This document shows positions 8,979 through 17,880 of a DNA stretch of 64,000 bases, in pieces; position 1 is the stretch's first letter; every line of letters starts with the position of its first letter. The translations under genes were made by a program, and so were the position numbers. This DNA comes from Burkholderia sp. 9120 (lineage in GTDB: Bacteria; Pseudomonadota; Gammaproteobacteria; Burkholderiales; Burkholderiaceae), in contig NZ_JQNA01000002.1 in NCBI RefSeq assembly GCF_000745015.1, positions 186,001 through 250,000 of the forward strand, written 5' to 3'. Below the pieces are notes generated by a model. That model did not search any database. It saw only the letters and a list, made by a program, of their open reading frames with translations, and was not told the DNA's origin.

Positions 8979-10154
8979 TCAGTGCAAAGCCGCGCCCTGC
9001 ACGCCCGCATCCTGACGCGGCGCACCGCCGAACTTTTGCGCGCTGCGCTGCGCAACGGGCAAGGAAACGTTCTGCTCCGTGCCGGCGTCGAAAACGTGCA
9101 GGTCGGCGACTTTGAACTCGAACGTTACCACGCTATCGCGTTGCGGCAAGTCGCTCGCCGGTATCAGCGCGGCCATCCGCTCGCCGGCAAAATTGAACGT
9201 GACGAGTGCTTCCGCGCCCAGCAGTTCGATCAATTCGACGTTTCCGCTCAGCCTGAGCATGCCGGCCTCTTCTTCGGCGGACGCCAGCTTCAGATAGTTC
9301 GGCCGGATCCCCAGCTTCACCGCCTGGCCGCGCTGCAATCCGGCGAAACGAGCACCGGCAAGCGGCCAACGCTCGCCCTGCACATCGACGAAACAGGTGT
9401 CGCCGAGTCGTTCGACCACACCAGCGACGAGATTCATCGCCGGTGTGCCGATGAAGCCTGCGGCAAACAATGTCTGCGGAAAATGGTAGAGATCGGACGG
9501 CGTACCGGCCTGCTCGATCCGTCCGCCGCGCATCAGGATCACGCGGTCGGCGAGCGTCATGGCCTCGAGTTGATCGTGCGTCACGTACACCGTGGTGGTT
9601 TTCAGGCGCTGATGCAAACGCTTGATATCGCCGCGTAGTTGCGCCCGCAACTTTGCGTCGAGATTGGACAACGGCTCGTCGAACAGAAACACCTCGGGCG
9701 TTTTGATCATCGCGCGAGCGATCGCCGCGCGCTGCTGCTGGCCGCCCGACATGGCGCGCGGTTTGCGGTCGAGCAACGCGTCGAGGTTCAGCATCGCGGC
9801 CACTTCACGCACGCGACGATCGATCTCCGCGGCCGGCACCTTGAGACGGCGCAGACCGAACGCGACGTTGTCGTACACCGTCATGTGCGGATACAGCGCG
9901 TAGTTCTGGAACACCATCGCGACGTTGCGCTCGCGCGCCGGCAAGTCGTTCACGACCGTCTCGCCGATCGCCAGATCGCCGCCGCTGATGCCTTCGAGAC
10001 CCGCGATCATGCGCAGCATCGTGGACTTGCCGCAACCGGACGGCCCGAGCAGGACGACGAACTCGCCGTCGTCGATTTCCATATCGAGCGGATGCAGCAC
10101 CGGCGGGCCGCCGTCGTACTGTTTCGTCAGACCTTTGCAAACGATTTTAGCCAT
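8979..10154 (-). CDS. CUT1-type sugar/polyol ABC transporter ATPase (MalK/UgpC/SmoK-like)
   Basis: The 391-residue protein has Walker A G-P-S-G-C-G-K-S-T (37-45), the signature M-S-G-G-Q-Q-Q-R (~135), Walker B V-F-L-F-D-E-P-L-S-N-L-D, the switch histidine (Y-V-T-H-D) and a C-terminal TOBE-type region (~240-360). It energises the two permeases encoded upstream. The gap to the dehydrogenase gene is only 3 bp, so the two are co-transcribed. MalK-type ATPases are sometimes shared between CUT1 importers, so partners outside the window are possible. Confidence 0.9.
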   Translation of the reverse strand: MAKIVCKGLTKQYDGGPPVLHPLDMEIDDGEFVVLLGPSGCGKSTMLRMIAGLEGISGGDLAIGETVVNDLPARERNVAMVFQNYALYPHMTVYDNVAFGLRRLKVPAAEIDRRVREVAAMLNLDALLDRKPRAMSGGQQQRAAIARAMIKTPEVFLFDEPLSNLDAKLRAQLRGDIKRLHQRLKTTTVYVTHDQLEAMTLADRVILMRGGRIEQAGTPSDLYHFPQTLFAAGFIGTPAMNLVAGVVERLGDTCFVDVQGERWPLAGARFAGLQRGQAVKLGIRPNYLKLASAEEEAGMLRLSGNVELIELLGAEALVTFNFAGERMAALIPASDLPQRDSVVTFEFKVADLHVFDAGTEQNVSLPVAQRSAQKFGGAPRQDAGVQGAALH

Positions 10155-10157
10155 GGC

Positions 10158-11192
10158 TCAATCCATTTCGATCTGAATCTTGACGTCGTTCGGGTGCCCC
10201 GCCGCCGCCTCTTCGAACGCCTTGAGACCGTCGGCGAACGCGAACTTGCGCGAGATGAACGGCTTCACGTCGATCATGCCTGAGCTGATCAGCGCCAGCG
10301 CGCGCGGAAACACATTCGCGTAACGAAACACCGATTCGAGGCGCGCCTCTTTCGCCTGCATCGCAACGACGTCGAGCGGCACACGATCCACCGGCATGCC
10401 GACCAGCACCGCGCAGCCACCCGGGCAAAGCAGATCGAACAGGTCGTCGTAGACCTTCGCGTTGCCGCTCGCTTCGAACACGACGTCGGCGCCCCACCCT
10501 GTGGTGACGTCCTGAACGACGTCGGTCAGCTTCTGCTCGCGTACGTTCACGGTGGTCACGGCCGGATTGCCGGCGAACAGCGCGAGCTTTTCCTTGATCA
10601 CGTCCGCGAGAATGACGCGCGATGCGCCGCCCGCCAACGCGGCCAGTGCGGTCATCGCGCCGATCGTTCCAGCGCCGATCACGACGGCGACGTCGCCGGG
10701 TTTCATGGCCGCCTTCTTCGCCGCCTGCAAGCCGATCGACAACGGTTCGACAATCGCGCCCTCCGCGAACGACACATTGTCCGGCAGCCGGAACGTGAAG
10801 GCCGCAGGATGCACGACATAAGGCGTCAGGCAACCGTGAATCGGCGGTGTCGCCCAGAAGCGCACGGCGGGGTCCAGGTTGTAGAGACCGCGCATCGTCG
10901 CGGGCGAATCGAATTGCGGCACGCCCGGCTCCATGCAGACGCGGTCGCCCACCCGCAGATGCGTGACCTCGCTGCCGGTTTCCACCACCGTGCCGGACGC
11001 TTCATGGCCGAGCACCATCGGCGCTTCGACCTTGAATGGACCGATGCACCCATGCGTGTAGTAATGCACGTCGCTGCCGCACACGCCGACCGTATGAATC
11101 TTGATCCTGACGTCGCGAGGCCCGACGTCGAGCGGCAGATCGATATCGCGCAGCGCGAGCCGGCGCGCTTCTTCGAGTACGAGGGCTTTCAA
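10158..11192 (-). CDS. Zinc-dependent polyol (xylitol/sorbitol-type) dehydrogenase
   Basis: The 344-residue medium-chain dehydrogenase has the catalytic zinc ligands Cys and His-Glu in G-V-C-G-S-D-V-H and L-G-H-E-A-S-G and a Rossmann motif G-A-G-T-I-G-A. The segment E-P-G-V-P...G-L-Y-N-L-D-P...F-W-A-T-P-P lacks the four structural-zinc cysteines, as in animal sorbitol dehydrogenases and yeast xylitol dehydrogenases. Predicted reaction: polyol + NAD+ to 2-ketose + NADH. With xylB in the same operon, xylitol (giving D-xylulose) is the best guess, then D-arabitol. Sorbitol would give fructose, for which no fructokinase is present here. Confidence 0.85.
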   Translation of the reverse strand: MKALVLEEARRLALRDIDLPLDVGPRDVRIKIHTVGVCGSDVHYYTHGCIGPFKVEAPMVLGHEASGTVVETGSEVTHLRVGDRVCMEPGVPQFDSPATMRGLYNLDPAVRFWATPPIHGCLTPYVVHPAAFTFRLPDNVSFAEGAIVEPLSIGLQAAKKAAMKPGDVAVVIGAGTIGAMTALAALAGGASRVILADVIKEKLALFAGNPAVTTVNVREQKLTDVVQDVTTGWGADVVFEASGNAKVYDDLFDLLCPGGCAVLVGMPVDRVPLDVVAMQAKEARLESVFRYANVFPRALALISSGMIDVKPFISRKFAFADGLKAFEEAAAGHPNDVKIQIEMD

Positions 11193-11202
11193 AACATTCT
11201 CC

Positions 11203-12015
11203 TTACTTGCCTTTGAGCATTGAGTTCAACAGCCGGCTCAGCACGCCGACGAAAATAATCGGAGGTAACGCGCGCAGCACCGTGGACGCGTTGATCACGC
11301 CCCACGGCACTTCCTGCCCGAGCGACGTGAACGCGGACGCCACTACCGGCAGCGTCGCGCTTCTCGATGAGGTCAGCGCGAGCGCGATCATCAGTTCGTT
11401 CCAGACCAGCACGAAGCTGAACACGATGCCGCCCATCAGCGTGGTCGCGCTGATCGGCAACGCGATCCGCCAGAACACACCGTACGGGCCGTAGCCGTCC
11501 AGCGTGGCCGCCTCTTCGACTTCACGCGGCAGACGCTGAAACACCGGGATCGACAACCAGGTGATAGTGGACAGCGTGACCAGCAGATACGTCACCACCA
11601 TCGAAAGTTTGGTGTCGTACAAGCCCAGATCGACCCAGATCGCAATCAACGGAATCGCGACCGCCACCGGCGGCAAAAACCGCAGCGACAGCAGAAAGAA
11701 CTGAATGTCGCGCTTGCCCGGCACGTGATACCGCGCAATCACATAAGCAGCAGGCACACCGAGCAACGCTCCCAGCAGCACCGCAAAGCCCACGATCGAC
11801 AAACTATTGCCCAGGCCGATCAGCACCTCGGGGCTCGACACGACCTGGCGGTAGTTGTCGAGCGTCGGCGTAAAGATGAAACGCGGCGTCGGCGTGACGA
11901 TGTCGAGCAGGTTCTTCAGCGAATTGAGGAACGCCCAGAAGATCGGAAACACGGCCACCAGCGCAAGCGCGAGGCCGAACGACCATGCAGCGCCGCGCGA
12001 AATCAGTCTTCCCAT
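11203..12015 (-). CDS. CUT1 ABC transporter permease (MalG/SmoG-like)
   Basis: The 270-residue inner-membrane protein has about six hydrophobic segments and the EAA loop [10 protein letters not shown], which contacts the ATPase. ATG 12015 lies inside the end of the upstream permease gene (13-bp overlap), giving translational coupling. A much longer open frame extends upstream to 13128, but it runs antisense-like through the neighbouring gene in another frame and has no family similarity, so the short start is preferred. Confidence 0.88.
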   Translation of the reverse strand: MGRLISRGAAWSFGLALALVAVFPIFWAFLNSLKNLLDIVTPTPRFIFTPTLDNYRQVVSSPEVLIGLGNSLSIVGFAVLLGALLGVPAAYVIARYHVPGKRDIQFFLLSLRFLPPVAVAIPLIAIWVDLGLYDTKLSMVVTYLLVTLSTITWLSIPVFQRLPREVEEAATLDGYGPYGVFWRIALPISATTLMGGIVFSFVLVWNELMIALALTSSRSATLPVVASAFTSLGQEVPWGVINASTVLRALPPIIFVGVLSRLLNSMLKGK

Positions 12016-12881
12016 TTGTTCACCCGCTTCCAGATGAAAGTGAAAATCAGCGTGGTCGCCACCATCATCAGCACGGCCATACTCGACGCATACGACACTT
12101 TCCCGGACAAGCCGATTCCTTGCGAATACGCGTACATGTCGAGGGTTTCCGTGGTGATGCCCGGTCCGCCTTTGGTCATCACATAGACCAGATCGAACGA
12201 GCGCAGCGATTCGACCATCTTGATGAACACCAGACTCATGATCGGCACCTTCAGCATGGGCAACGCGATATACGCGTAGACCTGCCAGGTGCGTGCGTAA
12301 TCGAGCCGCGCGGCTTCGAGCGGTTCGGGCGGCAGCGTCTCCAGCAGCTTCAGCACGACCACCGCGAAAAACAGTCCCCATTGCCAGATGTCGACGAGCG
12401 CCACCGCATACAACGCGAGGTGCGGGTCGGACAGGAAGGCCGTGTTGTCGATGCCGAGCAGCCCGAGCAACCAGCTCAGAATGCCGGTGAGCGGCGAATA
12501 CATGAATTTCCAGATAAACGCCGCCGACACGCGCGGCAACAGCACCGGCACGATCAGCAGCAGCGAAATGACGCCGCGCAGCCGGCCGTGAATCTGTTCG
12601 AACAGGTAGATCGCAATCAGTACACCGACGGCGACGGCGCCCACCACGGTGACGATTTCCCAGATCGCCGAGACCTCGATCGAATTGAGGAAGCGCCGGT
12701 CCGAAAACAGTCGCGCGAAATTGCGGAACCACACGTACTCGCTGTCCGGATAGCGCAGCACGCGGTTCCGCAGCGCGAGATTGATGGCGGCGATGGTGGG
12801 CACGAGACCCAGGACCGCCATCACGGCAAGCGGCGGTCCAAGAAATACGAACGGCAGGCTGGTTTTGCCCCGATTGAACAT
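12003..12881 (-). CDS. CUT1 ABC transporter permease (MalF/SmoF-like)
   Basis: The 292-residue inner-membrane protein has about six membrane segments and an EAA loop (P-L-E-A-A-R-L-D-Y-A). ATG 12881 is preceded by GGAG at a proper distance. An in-frame GTG at 12905 would add eight residues but has no ribosome binding site. It pairs with the overlapping downstream permease to form the membrane channel of the polyol importer. Confidence 0.88.
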   Translation of the reverse strand: MFNRGKTSLPFVFLGPPLAVMAVLGLVPTIAAINLALRNRVLRYPDSEYVWFRNFARLFSDRRFLNSIEVSAIWEIVTVVGAVAVGVLIAIYLFEQIHGRLRGVISLLLIVPVLLPRVSAAFIWKFMYSPLTGILSWLLGLLGIDNTAFLSDPHLALYAVALVDIWQWGLFFAVVVLKLLETLPPEPLEAARLDYARTWQVYAYIALPMLKVPIMSLVFIKMVESLRSFDLVYVMTKGGPGITTETLDMYAYSQGIGLSGKVSYASSMAVLMMVATTLIFTFIWKRVNKWED

Positions 12882-12992
12882 TGATGTCTCCGACAGCGAG
12901 GTCACGCACGAAGCCCTGTTCGCGCGACCCCGATCCGATCTGCAGTGCCCCAGCGGCGCGCGGCATGCAAGCCACGGCCAGGGGCGGCCACG

Positions 12993-14267
12993 TTACTTCT
13001 TCGCGCCGTGCTCCATCGCGTCCTGCGCGTACTGCACGGCGTCGTTCAGGGTGGCCTGAACATCGGGCTGCGTGCCGGTGAAGATCTCCTCGAGCGCAAT
13101 GCCGAGGTTGTCGCCGATATCGGGCCACTGCGGGCTCGACCAGATCGTGACCTTGGTCACCGGATTGGTATCGTTCAGGCCGGCGAGAATCTGCGGCTTG
13201 ACGTGCTTCTGGAAGTAATCGCTTTTGATCGTGCTGGTGCGGTTGTAGTCGCTAAAGACGTTGTCGCGCAGGCGGGCCTGCTCCTGGTCCTTGCCGGTCG
13301 CCCAGGCAATGAATTTGCCGGCGGCCTGGCGGGTGCATTCGTCCTTGGCGCCCACCGACGAAATCGCCAGGCCGTGTCCATACGCGGCGGACGGCAACGG
13401 CGCGGGCGGCCTGACGTAGCCCACCTTGTCCGCCACGCTCGATTTGGTCGGGTCTTCCATCCAGTCGGCGAACGGCGTCGATTCGATCATGAACGCGACC
13501 TTGCCGGAGCGGAATGCTTCCAGCGCGTTGCTCCAGTCGTAGGTGGCCGCGCCAGGAGGCGCGTATTTGAAGAGATCGCGATACAGCAGCGTGGCCTTCA
13601 CCGCGGCCGGCGAATTGAAGGCCGCCGCCTGGTTCCTGTCAGTCCACGTGCCGCCCTCGGCGAGCATGAACGGTGCCCAGCGCCATACGTTCATGCCCGA
13701 GCCGCGTTGCCCGCGCGCCACCCAGCCATACATGTTCGGCGGCGCATTGAGCTTCTTGATGTCGGCGACGAGTTCGTCGAGTGTCTTCGGCACCGGCAGA
13801 TGCGCTTTCTCCAGCAGGTCGCGACGATAGAACAGGAAGTCGCCGCCGCCGATCAGCGGCGCAAAATACGCGACGCCCTGATAGCTCGCCACCGCGCGCC
13901 GGCCCGGCAGGAAGTCGTCGTAGTCGGCGTCTTTCGGGTAGTACTTCAGGAGCGGGACAACCCAGCCGGCCGACGCGAACTCGGCGATGTTCGCTTCGTC
14001 GACGTAGTAGATCTGGTAGGAACCCGCACCGGTCGACGCATCCAGCCGCGACTTGGAGCGCCGGTCGTTTTCGCCGAAGTAATTGATTTCAACCTTGGTG
14101 CCGCTGCGCTTTTCATAATCGGGCAGCGACTTCTCCATGACCGTCAGGCCGAGGCTCTTTTGCGCCAGCACCTTGAGCACTGGAACGTTGCAGGTCTGCG
14201 CCGTCGCCAGCACGGGAAGGCTCGCGCCCACCACCGCGCACGCTGTCAACCAATGAATGGATTTCAC
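12993..14267 (-). CDS. Periplasmic polyol/sugar-binding protein of the CUT1 importer
   Basis: The GTG start at 14267 follows GGAGACA and yields 424 residues. A signal peptide ends near A-T-A-Q-T (residues ~20-25). The mature part is a family-1 extracellular solute-binding protein, with aromatic pocket-type segments such as Y-V-D-E-A-N-I and W-A-T-G-K-D. It is first in the operon (binding protein, two permeases, dehydrogenase, ATPase, regulator, kinase), so its promoter lies in 14268-14515. The gene-free bases between it and the permease (12882-12992) contain no obvious gene. Confidence 0.87.
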   Translation of the reverse strand: MKSIHWLTACAVVGASLPVLATAQTCNVPVLKVLAQKSLGLTVMEKSLPDYEKRSGTKVEINYFGENDRRSKSRLDASTGAGSYQIYYVDEANIAEFASAGWVVPLLKYYPKDADYDDFLPGRRAVASYQGVAYFAPLIGGGDFLFYRRDLLEKAHLPVPKTLDELVADIKKLNAPPNMYGWVARGQRGSGMNVWRWAPFMLAEGGTWTDRNQAAAFNSPAAVKATLLYRDLFKYAPPGAATYDWSNALEAFRSGKVAFMIESTPFADWMEDPTKSSVADKVGYVRPPAPLPSAAYGHGLAISSVGAKDECTRQAAGKFIAWATGKDQEQARLRDNVFSDYNRTSTIKSDYFQKHVKPQILAGLNDTNPVTKVTIWSSPQWPDIGDNLGIALEEIFTGTQPDVQATLNDAVQYAQDAMEHGAKK

Positions 14268-14515
14268 TCTTGTCTCCGCTTTTTGGAATGTTCTTTGGTA
14301 TCGCCATACGGGCGCTGCATTGGGCGGCAGAGCATGCGTACGGTGATGAGAACTGTAGTGGCCGGGGCCAGGGGCCAGCCACTGCAAAAGGCGGAAAGCG
14401 CTGATACTTTTTGCGCGCGCATTGGGTGCGCTGCACAAAATGTGTCAGTGAGGGGAATGACGCCGATGAGTGAGCGACGCGCGGGGTTGTCGAACTACAA
14501 GCAGCACAAGGACAA

Positions 14516-15052
14516 CTACAGCAGACCCGCGTAATGCACCGCGACGAACAACGCGGCGCCGCCCGCGATCAACACGATCGCGTTGATCCGCGTCTTCATC
14601 ACGAGGACGGTGGCGCCCGCGGCGGTGAGCCAGGCGATCCAGCCGCCGTCGAGTTCCTTCATCAGCACGTAGACCGCCGCGAGTATCAGACCCGCGGCGA
14701 CCGGCCGCAAACCGGCCTGCAATGCGTTCAGCCAGCGCGCGCCTTCGTGCCGGTTCCACACATGCACGACGCCGTACATCAGGAACGCCGTCGGCCCGAA
14801 CAGGGCCAGCGTCGCGACGAGTGCGCCGCCCAGACCGCCCACCTGCCAGCCGATCAAGGTTGCCAGCAACGACGCCGGCCCCGGCGCGAGTCGCGCGATC
14901 GCGAAGTCGCTGAGGAACTGCGCGTGCGTCATCCAGTGATGCACGTCGACGACTTGCCGCTGAACCTCGGCGATGATGCCCTGCCCGCCGCCGACCGTGA
15001 CGATCGAAAGCGGAGCGAATACGGCGAACAGTGCGACTAGATTTCTGGACAC
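14516..15052 (-). CDS. chrA: Short chromate-transporter (ChrA/CHR) domain protein, second half
   Basis: The 178-residue membrane protein is a single CHR domain. It has the conserved G-G-G-Q-G-I near residue 22, L-A-P-G-P-A-S near 55 and several hydrophobic helices. Short-chain CHR proteins act in pairs. The partner is the gene immediately upstream, 33 bp away. They are predicted to export chromate from the cytoplasm; the true substrate in this host is unproven. Confidence 0.82.
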   Translation of the reverse strand: MSRNLVALFAVFAPLSIVTVGGGQGIIAEVQRQVVDVHHWMTHAQFLSDFAIARLAPGPASLLATLIGWQVGGLGGALVATLALFGPTAFLMYGVVHVWNRHEGARWLNALQAGLRPVAAGLILAAVYVLMKELDGGWIAWLTAAGATVLVMKTRINAIVLIAGGAALFVAVHYAGLL

Positions 15053-15085
15053 GGAATAGCGCGGGATAAAGTTGGCGGACGCTCG

Positions 15086-15733
15086 TTACTGCTGCTGCGG
15101 AGACGAACGGAGATATTCGTAGCCGACGCTCAGCGCACCGGCGATCAGCACGGTCCACACGAGCGACACGCGGAACAACGCGGCCGCCGCAAAGGTGGCG
15201 ATCAGCACGAGGTACGGAAACAGCCGGCGCGGCAGTCGGCGGGCCGCCGTGATCGCCATGCTCAAGGACAACCCGATGGCCGCGGCCGCCGCGCCGGCCA
15301 GCGCGATATGCGTGAGCGGCAGATAAGCGATCGCGGAGAAGAACACGCCGAGCAGCACGATCGTCACCGCCGGCGGAAACACGATGCCGCAAAATCCGGC
15401 CACCGCGCCGCGCCAGCCCAGCAGGCGATAGCCGATCCAGATGGCCAGATTCTTGACGTTGACGCCCGGCAGCGCCTGCGACAACGCAAGGCCGTCGAGA
15501 AATTCCTCTTCGGTCAGCCACTGCCGGTCCTGCACGAACTCACGCAGGAACCAGCCGCTCAGGCCGCCGCCGAAACTCGTCAGTCCGATGCGGGTAAAAA
15601 TCAGGAAGAGCCCGAGCGCGCTCACGTCGCCGGACGATGGACCCTTGCGTGACGCGAGGGTTTCGCGCTTCACGGCCGGGCCGTGTGCTTCATACCCGTC
15701 AGTTCCGTCTGTATCTTCTGTACCTTTGACCAA
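15086..15733 (-). CDS. chrA: Short chromate-transporter (ChrA/CHR) domain protein, first half
   Basis: The CHR domain contains G-L-T-S-F-G-G-G-L-S-G-W and A-L-S-Q-A-L-P-G-V-N and several membrane helices. I place the start at TTG 15733 behind a good GGGAG, giving 215 residues. A TTG at 15793 would add 20 residues and has no ribosome binding site. The first ~35 residues are polar and not conserved. It forms the pair with the next gene. Confidence 0.78.
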   Translation of the reverse strand: MVKGTEDTDGTDGYEAHGPAVKRETLASRKGPSSGDVSALGLFLIFTRIGLTSFGGGLSGWFLREFVQDRQWLTEEEFLDGLALSQALPGVNVKNLAIWIGYRLLGWRGAVAGFCGIVFPPAVTIVLLGVFFSAIAYLPLTHIALAGAAAAAIGLSLSMAITAARRLPRRLFPYLVLIATFAAAALFRVSLVWTVLIAGALSVGYEYLRSSPQQQ

Positions 15734-15901
15734 GGTCTTCTCCCTACGCGCTTTGCAAGGCGGGTGAAAGTTTGAGACGTCGTTGCCTCCCAACGACGCG
15801 GATTGATTGAATCATATCCGCACACGCTCACACGCAGGGCTGCCGGCCGCAGATTGGATTCTGGGCATGGGCGGCGCCAAGCCCGTTAAAATCGCGGGAA
15901 T

Positions 15902-15943
15902 GCAGGTCTAAACTCGCAGGTCTAAACCCACGGGCCTAAACCC
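15902..15943. repeat. Three tandem 14-bp repeats upstream of the zinc-finger gene
   Basis: Units at 15902, 15916 and 15930 share the core GGTCTAAAC (third unit GGCCTAAAC) at an exact 14-bp period. They sit 40 bp before the TTG start at 15983. Related cores occur just downstream of the same gene. Confidence 0.65.
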
Positions 15944-15982
15944 GCGAACTCCCACCCGTCAACTCAACCGGAGAACCAAGTC

Positions 15983-16441
15983 TTGCGTGTAGGCCGCCCC
16001 GTCAAAGCCCTTCCCCAACCCGATTGCGATTACTGCGGCACGCGTGCCGTGCTCGCGCGCAGCGGGGACGAGAGCTATCCGTATCGTGACGATCACGGCC
16101 CGGTGTGGATCTGCGCCGCGTGTCAGGCGTGGATCGGCATTCACGCGCGCAGCACGCGCAACGTGCCGCTCGGGCGGCTCGCCGACACCGCGTTGCGCGA
16201 CGCCAAAAGCCGCCTGCACGATGTGCTCGAACCGTTGGTCGCGGGCAAGATCCGGCGTGACCGGGTGAATCCGTTCGAAGCGCGCGCGAAGGCGATCCGC
16301 TGGGTGGCAGAACAACTCGCGTTCGATCCGCTGCCGGCGTCGATCCATAATCTGTCGCTGGAACAATGCGAGCAGGCGATCGCCCACGTCGAGGCTTTCA
16401 TCGCGCAGCGCCGCGCCGCGGCGCCGGACGATCGCGCTTGA
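15983..16441 (+). CDS. Zinc-finger-containing protein, DUF3268-like
   Basis: The 152-residue product starts at TTG 15983 after GGAG. It contains two Cys pairs, C-D-Y-C-G (near residues 15-19) and C-A-A-C-Q (near 44-48), which form a probable zinc ribbon around a Y-R-D-D-H-G-P-V-W segment. The rest is helical and charged. This arrangement matches DUF3268 proteins of unknown function. It stands alone between divergent and convergent neighbours and is flanked on both sides by short repeats. Confidence 0.7.
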   Translation: MRVGRPVKALPQPDCDYCGTRAVLARSGDESYPYRDDHGPVWICAACQAWIGIHARSTRNVPLGRLADTALRDAKSRLHDVLEPLVAGKIRRDRVNPFEARAKAIRWVAEQLAFDPLPASIHNLSLEQCEQAIAHVEAFIAQRRAAAPDDRA

Positions 16442-16442
16442 G

Positions 16443-16505
16443 CGGGTTCAAGCAGCGGGTTCAAGCACAGGCCCAAACGGCGACCCCAGGCACCGGGTTC
16501 AAGCA
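16443..16505. repeat. Direct repeats in the convergent gap after the zinc-finger gene
   Basis: CGGGTTCAAGCA occurs exactly at 16443-16454, 16456-16467 and 16494-16505. GGCCCAAAC (16470-16478) and GGCTTAAAC (16507-16515) are related to the cores found upstream of the gene. Confidence 0.65.
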
Positions 16506-16508
16506 GGC

Positions 16509-17876
16509 TTAAACAGCGTCGCCCGTTGAATTTTCGCGCTGCATGCCCGCCTCGTGTGCCGTGCCGTGCCCACGTTCCTCCCGGTCCGCCTGCAACACCC
16601 GCCGCCCGGTACGCGTACCGAGCACCAGCAGGATCGCCAGCACGCCGGTGCCGAACAGGTAGCTCGGCGGAATGAAGCGCGCGTCCGTGAAGTGCGCCAC
16701 CAGCGAGATATAAAACGGCGCCAGCCCACCGAACAGCATGACCGACGTGTTGTACGAAATGGCCACGCCGGTGGAGCGCCCCTGCACGGTGAAAATCTTC
16801 ACCAGCATCCCCGGATGCGCGGCGCCCTGCAGCGTCAGGAACAGAATGCCGATCAGTCGCACGACCATCAGACTGCTCTCGGTGGGCTCGGCCAGCAGGT
16901 ACGCAAACAGCGGAAACACGCAGATCAGCCAGCCCGCGATAAAGAAGAAAAACAGCCGGTACGCGCCGACACGATCCGCCAGCAAGCCGAACACCGGCGA
17001 CAGCACGCACATCACGATGCTCGTGACGAACACCCCTTGCAGCGAGGAACTCAGCGACAGATGCAACTGCATCTGCGCATAGGTCGGCAGATACGCATTC
17101 CACACGTAGTTCAGCGAGGTGCCGGCGATCATCACGCCCATCGCGCACACCACGGCGTCGCCGTTATCGCGCACAAAGTCGCGCATCCGTTCTCTCACCG
17201 GCGCGCGTGCCGCGGGCCGCGCCTGCATGCGGTGAAATTCGTCCGACTCGTCGACATGGTGGCGAATATAGAAGCCGATCGGCCCAACTAGCGCGCCGAT
17301 CAGGAACGGCACACGCCAGCCCCACGCCGTCAGATCCGCATGCGACAAATGTTTCGACAGCAGGTAGCTGCAGCCCGACGACAACATCGCCGCGACGCCG
17401 ATCGACAACATATTGAAGCTGCCGTAAAACATCTTGCGTCCGGGCGGCGCGACCTCGTAAATCGTCACCGACGACAGCGCGAACTGCGCGCCCACCGCGA
17501 AACCCTGCACCAGACGGCCGATCACCACCAGCAGCGGCGCGAGCAGCCCCAGCGTCGCGTACCCCGGCGTCAGCCCCAGTATCAGCGATCCCACCGACAT
17601 CAGGACCATGATCCACGACAGCACCTTGACCCGTCCGACGCGGTCCGCGGCCATGCCCATCAGCACACCGCCGAGCGGACGCACCAGGAAGCCGACCGCG
17701 AACGTCGCGAAGGTCAGCAGCAAGGCGCCGCTACGATCGACGGTGGGAAAAAACACCCGCGCGATCATGCTCGAAAAATACGAGTACACCATGAAGTCGA
17801 ACCACTCGAACGTGCCGCCGATTACGGTCGACACGATGGTTTTCCAGAGCCTGGCCGGATCGCTTGGGGTGTGCAT
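16509..17876 (-). CDS. MFS transporter, metabolite:H+ symporter (MHS) family
   Basis: The 455-residue protein has twelve predicted membrane helices. The opening T-F-E-W-F-D-F-M-V-Y and the loop motifs A-D-R-V-G-R-V and G-R-L-V-Q-G-F are typical of MHS transporters (KgtP, ProP, ShiA). ATG 17876 is preceded by GGAG and lies 4 bp after the stop of the hydrolase gene, so it belongs to that operon. The substrate is probably an organic acid or zwitterion released or used by the adjacent hydrolases. Confidence 0.82.
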   Translation of the reverse strand: MHTPSDPARLWKTIVSTVIGGTFEWFDFMVYSYFSSMIARVFFPTVDRSGALLLTFATFAVGFLVRPLGGVLMGMAADRVGRVKVLSWIMVLMSVGSLILGLTPGYATLGLLAPLLVVIGRLVQGFAVGAQFALSSVTIYEVAPPGRKMFYGSFNMLSIGVAAMLSSGCSYLLSKHLSHADLTAWGWRVPFLIGALVGPIGFYIRHHVDESDEFHRMQARPAARAPVRERMRDFVRDNGDAVVCAMGVMIAGTSLNYVWNAYLPTYAQMQLHLSLSSSLQGVFVTSIVMCVLSPVFGLLADRVGAYRLFFFFIAGWLICVFPLFAYLLAEPTESSLMVVRLIGILFLTLQGAAHPGMLVKIFTVQGRSTGVAISYNTSVMLFGGLAPFYISLVAHFTDARFIPPSYLFGTGVLAILLVLGTRTGRRVLQADREERGHGTAHEAGMQRENSTGDAV

Positions 17877-17880
17877 GGGT

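Noticed and set aside
12016..13128. Upstream extension that would make the MalG-like permease 641 residues long
   Set aside because: The extension crosses the MalF-like gene in another frame, has no family similarity, and the internal ATG 12015 starts where permease similarity begins.
15801..15816. TTGATTGAATCAT as a further FNR box upstream of the chromate genes
   Set aside because: The spacer is three bases instead of four and the second half-site is imperfect. The symmetry is short and the genes have no link to oxygen.
15902..15943. CRISPR array
   Set aside because: Units are 14 bp and contiguous with no spacers, and no cas gene is present in the window.
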